The position numbers and the translations under genes are program-made. From Cafeteria roenbergensis (taxonomy: Eukaryota; Sar; Bigyra; Bicosoecida; Cafeteriaceae), in assembly GCA_008330645.1 (NCBI GenBank), contig VLTN01000012.1, positions 434,001-498,000 of the forward strand: DNA of 64,000 nt. Direction: 5' to 3'. Below are positions 30,183 to 41,100 of the stretch, one piece after another. The notes below the pieces were generated by a model. It was given only the letters and a program-made list of their open reading frames with translations. It was not told where the DNA came from and did not search any database. The stretch's first letter is position 1, and every line of letters starts with the position of its first letter.

Positions 30183-31733
30183 TCACTCGTCGTGAGCGTG
30201 ACCCACGGCGCGAGCCATCAGGCCCTCGACGGCGCCCTCCGCCGTGATGGCTACCGCCAGAACCCACACCGCCCAGGAGATGCCAAGGAAGCCGTTCGCG
30301 AACCAACCGATCGCCATGAGCATGGCCACGCCGCCGGCAAGGGCCGTGGGCGGCGTGGAGAGCACAGTCTCGCGGGCCTTGGCCAGCGGCTCACGCAGCG
30401 CCTCGACGCCCTTGGCGATGGCGGGCTCGGCTGCCTCCGCGCAAAGCTTGTCCACCTGCGGGAACCATGCGCGACACCAGAGCGGACCGCCAGCTTGCAA
30501 TGGGGAGCAGCACACGCATCGCAGCCACGAGGAGGCCGCGGCCACCCCAGCAGCGAACCGGGGGGCCGCAGCACTCAAGGCTCTCAGACTGCGCACCGGC
30601 TCGGGGAAACGGCTGACTTGAGCCTTTCCGCGCCGCTGCATCGCATCGCCCCCCCCCCCCGCGCGCAAGCATGCAAAGCGCAGCAGCCGAAGCCACCTCA
30701 CCATGTCGCGGGCCTGCGTGTCTGCCACGCACAGCCCAGTGGCCACGATCCAGAAGAAGGCCAGCACGGGCACGCAAAGCACCCAGTCGGCGGAGGCGGC
30801 GACGAGGATGACGGCCACCGTGCGCACGGAGAGGACGATGTCATCCATGCGAAGCACCTTGCGCAGCGTGCCCAGGTGCTTGACCACCTGGAGCTTGGCG
30901 CTCTCGAAGGCCCGGTCGATGGTTGCGTTGTCGATGTCCAGCGGCGTGGACAGCGGCAGCGTGCCCTCCAGAAGGCCGGCGGCGTTGACGACCACCTTGG
31001 CCGCGTTGGCAAGCGCGAGGAGGACGAGCATCACCAGGGCTGAGCCGGGAACGGTGTAGCCGAAGAGCTGAGTGAGCAGCACGAGAAGGGCCACTACGGC
31101 GTGCACAGGCGCAACCGCCGCAGGCTTCTGCAGGGAGCAGATGCGGTACACTGCGGGGAGCAGCAACCGAGCACGGACCAAGCGAGCATGCTGACAGCTG
31201 CGAAGTTGGGTCCTCCCGTCGCCACGGGGAGGCTGGGCAGCGCACGGAGGCGATGGAACATTTCGTTTCAGGCACCGAGATCGCGCCGGAGCGCCCCCTC
31301 AAGCCAGCTGCGCTGGCAACCATCCACGGTGGCTGCACGGAGTGCGCCCGGTCCGACTGCCGCATCTGAGCGGCGAGAGCGGCGCGAGCGCGCGCCGTGC
31401 TTGGCAGCCTGGCGCCATGGCCCATCGGACCAAGGCCTCGTGCGTGCACTCGCTGGCTTCCCAACGTGGCAACCCACTCGACAGTGGGGGTCCTAGACCT
31501 CCCCCCCCCGACCAGAGACGCGGTGGGCAGCCCGGCCCTGCCTTTGCAGCGCATGTCGGCGCGGCGGTGCCCCCTTTTGCGCTGCAAGCCGGCCGGAGAG
31601 CTTGGCTCGCGGGTCACTCACCTTCAGTGGCGCGCACCCACGCGATCACGTCGCGCAGCCGGGAGGGCTCCTCCTCAGCAGCGGGCGCAAAGTCATCCGA
31701 GCGCGGGGCGCCCTCGTCAACGTAGTCGTCCAT
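30183..31733 (-). CDS. Reticulon-like ER membrane-shaping protein
   Basis: Three exons (31622-31733, 30702-31150, 30183-30455) give 277 residues with phases 1 and 0. The N-terminus is short and acidic (MDDYVDEGAPRSDDF) and ends in DVIAWVRATE. Long hydrophobic hairpin-like blocks follow (VHAVVALLVLLTQLFGY and TVAVILVAASADWVL), then a C-terminal membrane block (AMLMAIGWFANGFLGISWAV). The layout of paired long hydrophobic stretches around a hydrophilic loop resembles reticulon or ARL6IP1 proteins, which curve ER tubules. The family call is tentative. The second intron (30456-30701) is 246 bp, divisible by three and stop-free, so its retention would add 82 residues. Divergent from ERV1, with 106 bp between starts. 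Confidence 0.55.
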
Positions 31734-31839
31734 CGCGGCGGCTGGGGTGGCGAGTGCTGCTGCGGGGCGCGCACAAACTTTGCAGCCGGTTTCCGGCAGA
31801 GCCGGCAGGCTGGGCGCGACCACGTGTGCACTCGGAGCA

Positions 31840-33009
31840 ATGGCCTGGTTCCGCGCTGGTCGCGCCGCATCGCGCGCAGCCGTCATGGTTGCGCCTCCTC
31901 TCCTTGTGGCCTCCTTGGCGACCGGCGCCGCCAAGTGCGGGAAGGACCGCTTCGAAAGCTGCGAGCGCTCCAGCTGCGCCTCCAAGGACGAGGTCTTGGC
32001 CTCGCTGCGCGCAGCAAGCGGAGTGGCGGGAGCGCTGCCGGCGAGTGCAGCGAGCAAAGCGGCATCGCCAGAGTGCCCTCCCGACCGCGAGGAGCTTGGC
32101 CGGTCGAGTTGGGACCTGGTGAGCCCGAATGCAGCCGGCCAGCGTCGTGTTCGCTCGGAATGGTCGCGCGCCTCATCCATGCCATCTCGTGCCGCCCGGC
32201 TCTTCCTTTCCTTGCCTCTTGGGCCGCAGCTTCACAGCATGGCCGCCTACTACCCCGAGCGCCCGTCCGCGGAAGACAAGGCGGCAATGGCCGGCTTCAT
32301 CCGCGGGCTTGCCAGGTTCTACCCCTGCTCGCACTGCGCAGAGGCCCTCCGAGCTGACGTCGAGGCTGTCCCGCCCAGGTGAGGCACCTGTCCGGGGGCT
32401 GAGCGGCGCGAAGATCGCTTTCCCGCTGCTCTGGCGCGCCTGTGCTCGCTGCGCACTGCCGCTGTCCGCGACATGCTCGGGCCCCGCCCCGCACCGCCCC
32501 GCCCCGCCCCGCCCCGCCCCGCCCCGCACCGCCCCGCCCCGCCCCGCCCCGCACCGCCCCGACGCCTTTGCTTGTGAGCTTCATCTCGCCTCCCCCCATC
32601 GCCGCGCACACGCAGGCTGGGGTCGCGGGAGGAGTTCGCGGGGTGGGTGTGCGAGCAACACAACATCGTGAACGAGTCCCTGGGCAAGCCTGCGTTCAAG
32701 TGCGACTTGGCGACGCTGGACGGCAGGTGGCGCGACGGAGTGGCGGGGTGCTGGCAGCAGATGGACCAGACGGCGCAGGAATCGCTCGGACAGGCCGGCG
32801 AAGACGAGGACGAGGACGACGAGGACGACGAGGAGGACAAGGCGCAGAGCGAGGAGGAAGCGGTGGCCGATGCCGGGACGGGGGTGCAGCGGGGCGGTGC
32901 CGCCGCGGCAGCTGGCGGCAGCGGTGCGAAGCGCGCGGCTGGGGACGACGAGGACGACGAAGAGCTGCTTGCCTTGCGGCGGCTGCTCGAGACGCCCGGC
33001 CGTCGCTAG
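31840..33009 (+). CDS. ERV1: FAD-linked sulfhydryl oxidase ERV1/ALR
   Basis: Catalyses disulfide formation in the mitochondrial intermembrane space with Mia40, passing electrons to cytochrome c or oxygen. Three exons (31840-32118, 32230-32378, 32616-33009) give 273 residues. The FAD-binding core is clear: GRSSWDLLHSMAAYYPERP, FYPCSHCAEAL (active-site C126/C129), WVCEQHNIVN, LGKPAFKC and WRDG. An N-terminal cysteine group (CGKDRFESCERSSC) may act as the shuttle or as a twin-Cys segment. A long acidic Asp/Glu C-terminal tail of about 80 residues is unlike human or yeast ERV1. The alternative start at M16 would shorten the N-terminal lead. Intron 2 holds a CCCCG satellite. Confidence 0.93.
32481..32561 (+). 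repeat. (GCCCC)n / GCACC satellite in ERV1 intron 2
   Basis: About sixteen pentanucleotide units of gcccc with interspersed gcacc run through the intron. The minus strand is therefore a GGGGC array capable of G-quadruplex formation. Confidence 0.85.
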
Positions 33010-33184
33010 CCGCGGCCGCATACATGATCCCCATGGGGCACGGGAAAAGGCCGGCTGCATGCTGTTGTAGCTGTTGGGGACGCAGATGCAGCTGCAAGTG
33101 CTTGATTGACACCACAAGCTCGGCCCGCGCAGTGGCTGAGTTGGCCAAATTGAAGGTCCGGGTGGCGCCACTGATGTGGCCACA

Positions 33185-33222
33185 CACGCTCACTCACTCT
33201 CTCACTCACTCACACGCACGCA
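33185..33222. repeat. CACT/CACG low-complexity tract between ERV1 and Asterix
   Basis: Imperfect CTCACTCA and CACGCACG units lie in the 271-bp convergent spacer. No coding potential is supported there. Confidence 0.6.
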
Positions 33223-33280
33223 CGCGAAGAAGGGCCGCGGGCTGCAAGACAGCGCCGTGCGGGCAGCCGCCGGGGTGGGG

Positions 33281-33912
33281 CTAGTTGCTCGTGGCGCCGG
33301 TGAAGGAAGCAAAGTACTTTGTGAACTGCTCCACTGGGCCCGGGGCCGACTCGGGGGTCAAGTACACCGTTACCAGCGACATGACCACAAACCTGCGAGC
33401 GAGAAAACACGCGGGCGCGCGGGGCACAGGGGCAGGGGTGGACGGGGAGTGCGCAGCTGGGTGGGGAGCGCAGCGGCAGCCAACGTGGCGGCTTGCTCCG
33501 GGGACGCGCGAGGCCAGGCATGCCGCCCCTCACATGAGCGCAGTCATAATGCGGCTGCAGTCCATTTGCGAGGAGCGGGAGTTGAAGATGGACGACAGCA
33601 CCAGCACCAGCGAGACCCACGCCATGAGCTTGCTCTGCGGAAGGGCGCCAGCGCGCGACTCGCCAAGCGGGGAGGAACGAGACGCTCGCTGCAGCAGAGA
33701 CCGCGCCCTTGCAACGGAAGCCACCACACGGAAGCGCGCGGCGGCTGCCGGTGCCGCTGGGGGGGCGCCTCGCTCACCCGCGTGAACATGGTGACGACGG
33801 TGAGCAGCATTCCGATCATCCCGAAGGCGTCGGAGCCGGGGCTCCCGTCTCCGTCCTCGCGCTGGGTGCGCGTCATGGTATAGGCAGTGCCAGAGGCCTT
33901 GGACTCGGGCAT
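33281..33912 (-). CDS. WDR83OS: Asterix / WDR83OS (PAT complex subunit)
   Basis: Small ER membrane protein; in animals it pairs with CCDC47 as the PAT chaperone for multipass proteins at the translocon. Three exons (33778-33912, 33534-33634, 33281-33392) give 115 residues, near the usual 106. The conserved blocks are DAFGMIGMLLTVVTMF, LMAWVSLVLVLSSIFNSRSS and FVVMSLVTVYLTPES, aligning with the LGMIFSM, CAWVA..SFANSRSS and AVVMSYLQNP segments of the family. All donors are GTGAG and the phases (0, 2) agree. The N-terminal 25 residues are charged and cytosolic-like. Confidence 0.9.
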
Positions 33913-34107
33913 GGTTCCCGACCGCGCCTCCGCGAGTGAGGGGCGAGCGCCGGCTGGTGCTCCGCCCGAGACGTGTGGCCATGGTGCAGAGCAGGCCAGT
34001 TTGCCGCCGCAGCAATCGCCCGCACGGCTGGCAGCGGAGCACACAAGGCTGCATTCGCACCCGCGCCAACATGAACTAAAGGCGCGCAGCAAAGCAACCG
34101 GCGCGAC

Positions 34108-35627
34108 CTAGAGGGTCCCTGCGGCCGCCATGTCGGTGAGGATGCTGAGCCCCGCTTGCGCGAACCCCACAATGAGCCCTATCACCGCGCCCACGGCAAT
34201 GAGCTTCCACTCATCCTCTTCAAACACCGGGTGCAGCACTTGCTCGAACTTGTCGGGGGGCAAGGCCTGCAGCCGCTCCCGCACGGTTGGCTCGATGTCG
34301 AAAGCGCGGCGCATGATGTCCTCGTTCTCGAGCATCATGGCGGGCAGCCCGTCGTACACCTCCCTGGCCACCAGGTCGCGGCACTCTTCGATCGCGCGCG
34401 GGCCCAGGGCGAGCGATGTCGCGGTGCCGAGCACCCCTGAGAGCATGGCCTCAAACTCGTGCTCGACGCAAGCGCGCGCCAGCCCCTCGAGCACCTTGCC
34501 GCCGTCGCCCTCCTGCAGGTCCTCCACGATGTGCTTGGCGCGCACCACCTTGTTCGAGACGATGGACGCGAACACCTCCGACACCTCCTTCTGCCGCTGG
34601 AGGAACAGCCCCTGCATCGGGCGGCCGCAGCAGCACCGGGTCACGGGCCTGCCGCAGCAGTGCCTGAGCCCACAGCAGCTCTCGATGGGGTTGACCGGCT
34701 GAAAGATGAGCTTGAGCGCCACGTAGTTTGTGGCCCAGCCGACCACCCCCCCAAACACCGGCAGGATCCACCACTCTCGGTAAAACACCCACACCGCCAT
34801 CTGCACCAGCCCGAACAGAAGCCCAAAGTACGCGCCGGAGCGCTCCAGGAAGCGGAACTCCGCGTCCCCGCACTGCTTAAAGGTCAGCACTAGCAGCTCC
34901 GGCTCCCGCGTGAACACCCGCACCACCGTGGCCTCCAGGTCGAACACCCGCTTAATGTTCGCTTTCAGCACCGTCAGCAGCTCGATCGTCATTCGCTCCG
35001 ACGTCTCCATGACCGTTGCCACGATCTCGCGCCTGGCGTCGATCGGAATCGCGTCCCTCACGGTGGTCCCCAGCGTTTTCGCAATGAGCCGGCTGGTGAT
35101 TCGAGAGCTCACGTTCCATAGCGAGGCCCTCGCATCCGCCGCAAACTCGGCAGGGTCCAGCCGCTCAAACACCTCCTCCACGGTGATGAGCTCGGCGGTG
35201 AGGAGCCGGACGGCCTTGACGGCCATGGCCTCGGCGCGTTGCGGCACGATCCCCTGCGACGGATTCGGGGCGGCGAGCAGCGCGCGCACACAAGCCAGCA
35301 GGCCAGGTTCGCAAGGCGCACACGCGCAGACGGGAGGCATGCGCGGAGTGAGAGCGGTCCGGCGGTGAGCAGGGGCAGGTCGAGCGGGGGCGGGTCGGGG
35401 AGCCGGCTGCTCACCTGCCAGCCGCAAATGCCTGGCAACTCTACACCGCAAGGCTTGAGGCCCCAGTACTCGAGGGGCCAGAACGTCATCTGGATGGCCA
35501 GCACGTTCGTGCCATACCCCACGACCGCGGCGATGATGGGGATGAGCGCCGTCAGCACGATCGCCACCTCGTTCTCAAACGGCGGCACCACGCTTGCGGC
35601 TGCAAGCGGCGGCGGCGAGCCTGACAT
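34108..35627 (-). CDS. DUF445 family membrane protein
   Basis: Two exons (35415-35627, 34108-35253) join in phase 0 to give 452 residues. The N-terminal membrane segment (VAIVLTALIPIIAAVVGYGTN, then FWPLEYWG) and the junction GWQGIVPQRAEAMA match the conserved start of the DUF445/YheB-like family. A second membrane pair (YFGLLFGLVQMAVWV, FGGVVGWATNYVALKLIF) and a C-terminal helix (IAVGAVIGLIVGFAQAG) follow. The family is widespread in bacteria and algae and its function is undetermined. A cysteine cluster (CCGLRHCCGRP...CCCGRP) adjoins the second membrane pair. Divergent from presenilin, with 342 bp between starts. Confidence 0.85.
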
Positions 35628-35969
35628 CCGCCCCACAGCCTAGAGCCGCGAGCCAGCCGGCCCCGGCGTTCGGGAAGCCCTTGCTCGAAGGACCGGGGGC
35701 GAAAGCCTCTTCTCCCTTCGCTTCGGGTGGCCGAATGTGGGGTACGCGGGACAGCCAGCCGCGGCAGAGCTCCAGCCCGGTCTGCAGTCCCGCTGCGCCG
35801 GCCGCGCGGCGCACACCAGGCTTGGGCCCAGCACGCAGGGGCGGGGAACTGCGTCTGGGCGAAGGCTGAGTTGGGGCGTCCCTTCCAGGCTGAGCGCCGG
35901 GGGCTGAAATATCCAGCTCGCGGCAGCAGCGCCCGCGCGGGAGCGGCCACCGGCCCTGCAGCCAGCACC
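35628..35969. promoter_or_regulatory. Divergent promoter region, DUF445 gene / presenilin
   Basis: 342 bp separate the two outward-facing ATGs. An AT patch (tgaaatatcc near 35903) lies 67 bp upstream of presenilin. No other gene is supported. Confidence 0.4.
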
Positions 35970-37643
35970 ATGGGCCCCGCCGAGGACATCGACCCCATCG
36001 CGGCGCGCCGGCGTGCCCTGCTGCGGCGGCGGCGGAGGCTTGCGGTGATTCCGTGCTGCCCTTGGTGGAGCGCTCGGCCTTGTGCTCGAGCGTGCTGCCC
36101 CGCCTGCTGGAATAAGCACTTTGACCCGGACGAGTGCGAGGACGGCATGGAGCTGCTGGCCTCCGCCCCCGGGGGCATCGTCTCGCCGGTCCTGTGGACC
36201 TTTTTCCTCGTCGGCCTCTACGTGCACGCGCTCCGCATCGGGCCGCAGGGGGCTCTGCCTCTGCGCCTCCTCCTCCCCCGCCCCGGCCTCTACGTCGTCA
36301 CGCAGCCGTGCGCCCCTTCCCCCAACGCGTCCGCTGCAGCGGCTGCCGCGGCCGCGTGCCCGGTTCGCCTCTTCGGCAGCGAGAGCGACGCCGCGTCCAG
36401 CAGAATAGTTCCAGCTCTGCCGCCGCGCGCGTGGACGGAGGGCGGCGGCGGGTGGATTCCCGCAGCGCTGCCGGGGGGCGTGGGCGCCGACGGCGCCCCC
36501 ACAGCCGGCCAGCTGGCCGTGGACGCCGCGGTGAACGCGGGGGCCCTCCTGCTCGTCATCGTGGCGGTCACGTACGGTTTCGCGGGGCTGTACGCCGCCC
36601 GGGCGCGCCGGATCATGAGGAGGCTCCTCATAGGGTCCCACCTGCAGTGGTACAGCGGCTTTGCCTTTGTGTTGCTGAGGGCTGTGGCGCTGCGGCTGGG
36701 GCTGGCGCTGTCCTGGCCAACTGCTCTGTTCCTGGCTGGCTCGCTGGGGGGGCTCGGGACTGCGTTGGTGTTCGCGCTGCCGGCCACAGCAGCGGAGGGG
36801 GCGGCGGACGCGCAGCCTGCACGGTGGGCGGGTCTCTGTGACGCGTTGGGTTGCCCTTGCGACGGGCCCGGCTGCCAGGGCTCAAGCTGCTGCTGCTCCT
36901 GCTGCAGCTGCTGCATCAGCAGCAGCTGCAGAGGACGCAGGGCAGGCAGCGGCGGCTTGCAGGCACCCGCGGGGAGAGGGGGCTTACGCAACAGTGCGCT
37001 GGCAGCGGACGAGGCGCGGGCCGAGGCCGGGTCGACGGCTGCGCCGCCCGCCCGCGCGGCGGCTGCTGCGGGTTTGGAACCGGCACCGGCGCTGGCCCCG
37101 GACCACCTGGCTGTCGACGCGCTGTCACCCGGCGCAGCGCGCCGCTTTCGGCAGTGCCGCAACTTCAGCATGGTGGCCGGCAGCGCAGTGATGGCTTGGC
37201 CGTTTCTCTCGTTTCCGGAGCTCACCTTCTGGGCTGGCATTGCAGCAATCACGCTTTGGGACATTTACGCTGTTCTGGGGCCGGGGGGTCCCTTGGGGTT
37301 CATTATGAAGCACGAAACGGAGCGCACGAGGGCGGGCTTGCCCTCCGGCCTGCCCCCGTCGCTCATTTACGACGGGGGCACGTTTCTGCTAGGGACGGGC
37401 GACCTCATGCTGTACGCCGCGGTCCTTGGCCGCGCGGTGAACTCGGGAGCGGTGGTTGGCCTGTTTGTGGCCCTAGGCGTTGCGGGGGGGGTTGTGATAA
37501 CGGTTGCAGTCACGCTGCTCACGGCCCGTGTCCTGCCTGCGCTGCCTGTGGCCATCGTGCTCGGCATCGCGCTCTACGCATCAACGGCTCTGGCAACATC
37601 ACCGTTCGTGGACATGCTCAGCCGAGCAGGAGCGGTTGTGTGA
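35970..37643 (+). CDS. PSEN: Presenilin, intramembrane aspartyl protease
   Basis: Catalytic subunit of gamma-secretase. Single exon of 557 residues. The first catalytic Asp is D431 in LWDIYAVLGPGGPLGF, matching the YDLVAVLCPKGPL segment of animal presenilins. The second is D478 in GTGDLMLY, where most presenilins have GLGD. The PAL motif is P523-A-L in RVLPALPVAIVLG. The usual C-terminal end (SPFVDMLSR, compare QPFMDQL) is present. The N-terminal half is longer and more divergent than in animals, with cysteine-rich segments near residues 28-47 and 295-321. Other gamma-secretase subunits are not in the window. Confidence 0.88.
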   Translation: MGPAEDIDPIAARRRALLRRRRRLAVIPCCPWWSARPCARACCPACWNKHFDPDECEDGMELLASAPGGIVSPVLWTFFLVGLYVHALRIGPQGALPLRLLLPRPGLYVVTQPCAPSPNASAAAAAAAACPVRLFGSESDAASSRIVPALPPRAWTEGGGGWIPAALPGGVGADGAPTAGQLAVDAAVNAGALLLVIVAVTYGFAGLYAARARRIMRRLLIGSHLQWYSGFAFVLLRAVALRLGLALSWPTALFLAGSLGGLGTALVFALPATAAEGAADAQPARWAGLCDALGCPCDGPGCQGSSCCCSCCSCCISSSCRGRRAGSGGLQAPAGRGGLRNSALAADEARAEAGSTAAPPARAAAAAGLEPAPALAPDHLAVDALSPGAARRFRQCRNFSMVAGSAVMAWPFLSFPELTFWAGIAAITLWDIYAVLGPGGPLGFIMKHETERTRAGLPSGLPPSLIYDGGTFLLGTGDLMLYAAVLGRAVNSGAVVGLFVALGVAGGVVITVAVTLLTARVLPALPVAIVLGIALYASTALATSPFVDMLSRAGAVV

Positions 37644-38186
37644 TGCCCCTTTGGCTCAAGCAGAGGGGCACTTGGCGCCGGATCTGCGGCAGTCCACCTC
37701 TTTTGCTGAGGGAGGCTGCCGGCGCCTTTGCTTTCGAGGTCAGGCCAGCAGCCCGAGCATCGCCAGGCGTGCGTGCCGAAGCCACCGTGCAGCGCAGGAC
37801 GTGCTGACCTCGTCCTGTGCGCTCGGCATCACCCCTGCCCCTCACCACGGCGTGCCGCGCAAGGTTATGTATTTGGGGCCCACCAGCGGAGTCAGTTGAG
37901 CCTCGCAGTCAGCGACCAGCAACCGAGTTGAGGCGTGCCGGAGCGAACAAACCAATCAAAACAAAGCTAAGCAGCCAGTTCTGAAAATGGGGAATATTTG
38001 AGTCGCCCAATATTTGCAACGCGCAACTCTGTCGGAGCGCCAGCCGAGCGCGCCAAAGGCCCGCCGCACGGTGCGGGCAGGCCAGTTTCGCGGCACCAAC
38101 CCGCGGGCACCTGTGCGCAACCAAACGGGCGCCGGACCAGTCTCTCTGTCCCTGTCGGCCCTCGCTGCCAGTCGAAATCGGCTGGC
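37644..38186. other. Intergenic upstream of the ASH-domain gene
   Basis: 543 bp with lower GC around 37910-38020 and two AATATT elements. No coding exon is convincing; the open frame into the next gene lacks an ATG before 38187. Confidence 0.5.
37993..38014. promoter_or_regulatory. Paired AATATT elements upstream of the 38187 gene
   Basis: Two AATATTTG copies lie 16 bp apart in direct orientation (37993-37998 and 38009-38014), 173-194 bp upstream of the ATG. The duplicated element and spacing suggest a functional promoter site. Confidence 0.45.
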
Positions 38187-41100
38187 ATGTCCGGTCAACG
38201 AGCAACGGACCGTCGCCCCGCCCCCTCGCCGCCACAGCGGCGCCGCAAGCCCCCCTCCCCGGAGCTCGCGGCGACCGTTGGCATGCCTGAGGTGCCCGAG
38301 TGGCGCCGCGTGGAGCTGGACTCCAGCTCGTCCGACGATGACGCCGAGCGCAAGGTGCCCCAGCCCAAGGGCGCGGCCGCCCGCAGCCCGGCGTCGGGTG
38401 CCGGTCTCGGCAGCCCCTCGTCTGTGCAGCGTGCTCCGTCGTTCACGCTGCCCCCCACCGTGGAGGAGCTCCTCGGGGGCGCAGCGGGCGGCGACGGCGT
38501 CCCGCCGGGGCCGGTGCTTGCCCGCATTATCGCGCGAGCAGAGGTGGCCAAGCCCGTTCCCGGGCGCCCGGGCCCCACTTCAGGCCACGGTGCAGACGGC
38601 CCGACCGGGGGCGCGCCCAAGGGTGCCCGCGGCCGGAGGGACAGCGCCGGGGGCGAGGGCGCCTGGCGGGCCTCGCACGCCCCGCCCTCCAGCACCCACA
38701 GCCGTCGGCTCAGCTCCTTCATCAAGCAGAGGGGCGTGCCGGCGGCGTCTCCCATGCGAGGGTCGGCCTCGCCCTCGGTGGGGTCCGCTCAGACTCCGCG
38801 CTCCCCGGGCTCGCCGGGGTTCGCCTTCCCGGCCGATCCTTCCAGGTCCAGGTCCGCCTCCCCCATGATCGTGGGGGGGCCCCTCGGAGCGGCTGGATCC
38901 GGCGCAACTGGCTCGCCGCAGAGCGCGAGCGGGGTCCGCTGGGAAGGATCCGGAAGGAGCGGCTCCCCGCTGCCCCCTCCCTCCCCGGCGGCGTCAGCGG
39001 CTGCGGCCTTCGCCATGGCGGCTGCCGGCAGCTCCGACGCCCGCCACGCCGGCATGCCGATGAGCCCCACGCGCATGCGCATCCAGCGGCAGCGGCAGAC
39101 CTCGTCGGCCCTGCGGTCCATCACCAGCGGGGCTATGACGGCGGTGGTGGCAGTGCGGCTGCGGAAGTTCGCCAAGAACGCTGTGCGCAGGCGCAGGGAG
39201 TCGCAGGCGGGCCAGGAGGGCGCGGGGCCGTCGGGGCGGCAGGAGCGGAAGGACGCAGGGCGGCGGGGCTCGGGGCGGCAGTCCCCCGGGCCGGAGGAGG
39301 CCGCCAGGGCAGCCCGGGGGGGGGCTAAGCCGGGCGGCGGCCGTCGGAGGGGCAGCGGGCCGGGGGCCCTGCGCGTGCAGACGCCGGACACGGGAGTCCG
39401 CGGCGGCGCGGGCGCTGCCAGCGGTGCCCCCGCGGGAGGCCGGGGTGGCGGCGGCGGGCCTGGCGCCGGAAGGCTCGGGTCTATGACCGGCGGCGCCGGA
39501 GGCGGCGGAACGATTGCCCGCCAGGACCGACAGGTGATGATTCTGCGCCGGCCGGATCCGCGGTCCAACCTGGCCGGCGAGACACCCCTCTTCGCCCTGT
39601 TCAAGCGGGCGATCCAGCTTGGCCGGTTGCCGCCCGTGAGCGACGCGGCGTCTGTGCTGCGGGAGGCGCAGGCTGTGGCCGAGACGGCGTCCCTGGGCGG
39701 CGATGTGGGGGTCGCGGCGCGGGCGCAGGAGGCGGCATTGGCGCAAATGGTGGCGGGCCTGCCCTCCTCCCGCCGGCCCAGGCTCGTGCACCCTGTTGCA
39801 ATGTACGACGCCGCGCGGTACAAGTCCCTGCGCGGCCGCGAGCCGAACCCGGCCGTGGGCCCGCTCCGGCGTCTCTTCGACACGTACGCGCGGCTGTTCA
39901 GCGCCGGGGCGCAGCTGGCGAGCATGGGCAAGGACGCCCTGACCTACGACATGCGCGCATACGCCCGCAAGACCATGTCCCGGGGCGAGCTCCTGTTTCT
40001 GCTCCGGGACATCGAGGTGGTGCCGCAGCTGGCGTCTCGCACAGAGGTTGAGTGGGTGTTCGACCGGCGCACGCACCCGGTCAAGATGCCCCACACCAGC
40101 ATCAGGGCGAGGCCGGGGGCGGGGCTGCGGGCGGTGGCGGAGCTGGCGGCCGGCAAGCCGGCCGCAGGCGAGGCCGAGGAGGACGACGTTGACGCTGCGG
40201 GGGGCGGGGCGACGTCCTCGCACGGGCCCATTGCCGGGATGGACCCGTCCGCCGCGGCTGCCGCGATCGACGCCGCGGTGTCCCGCGACCCCATCGTGGA
40301 GGAGCTGGGGTGGACACTGGACGACGCGACGGTCGAGACGCAGCTGCGGCAGGGCGACTTGGACTTTCGGCGGTTCTGTCGCATCCTAGTGCGGGTGGCG
40401 CTCTTCGCAATGTCCAAGCCAAGCATCGCCCTGTCGGGCCTGGGCATGCCCTCCCACGCGAGGCTCCCCTCTGGCAGAGCCAGGCTGGCGCGGCCCCCGG
40501 GCGACGACGCGATTCCGCTGCCGAGAGAGGAGGACGACCTGGTCCTGCTGCCCCAGCCCAGCGACCCCATAGACCCGGTGACGACGCGGGCGGCGCCTCA
40601 GGCGCGGCAGGCCCTCGCCGCCTTGGGCCTGACGCCGGCGCTGGCCGCGCGACGGGCCACCGCCTCGCCCGCTGCGAAGCTGCGAAGGTTCCTGCGGCAC
40701 ACGCGCCTCGTCTCGCCCTCCCACGTCAGCAACATCCTCAACACCGTCGCCCGTGAGACGGACGACCTGCTCAACGCCCCCGGCCCGCCCCCCTCGGACA
40801 TGGACCGGGCGTCATACCTGCCGCAGCAGTCGGGCGCGGTCGTAGATGCAAAGCGAGCCGTCGCGGCCCTGCACGCCCGGCGCACCCGGCTGGCCAACGC
40901 GCGAGGGGCCTTGCTCCCCGACGGCGAGGGCCGCCTGGTCGACTCGCAGTGGAGGGGCGGCGCGTCGGCGTCGTCGGTGGGTGCCATCGCAGTCACGCTC
41001 TCGAGGCAGGTGCCGCCCCCCACCTCGGGCACAGGGGCGTCGGCGCCTGGCCCGTCGCTGGCCTCCCTCCCCGCTGGCCACAGGACCCTGCCAGGCCTGG

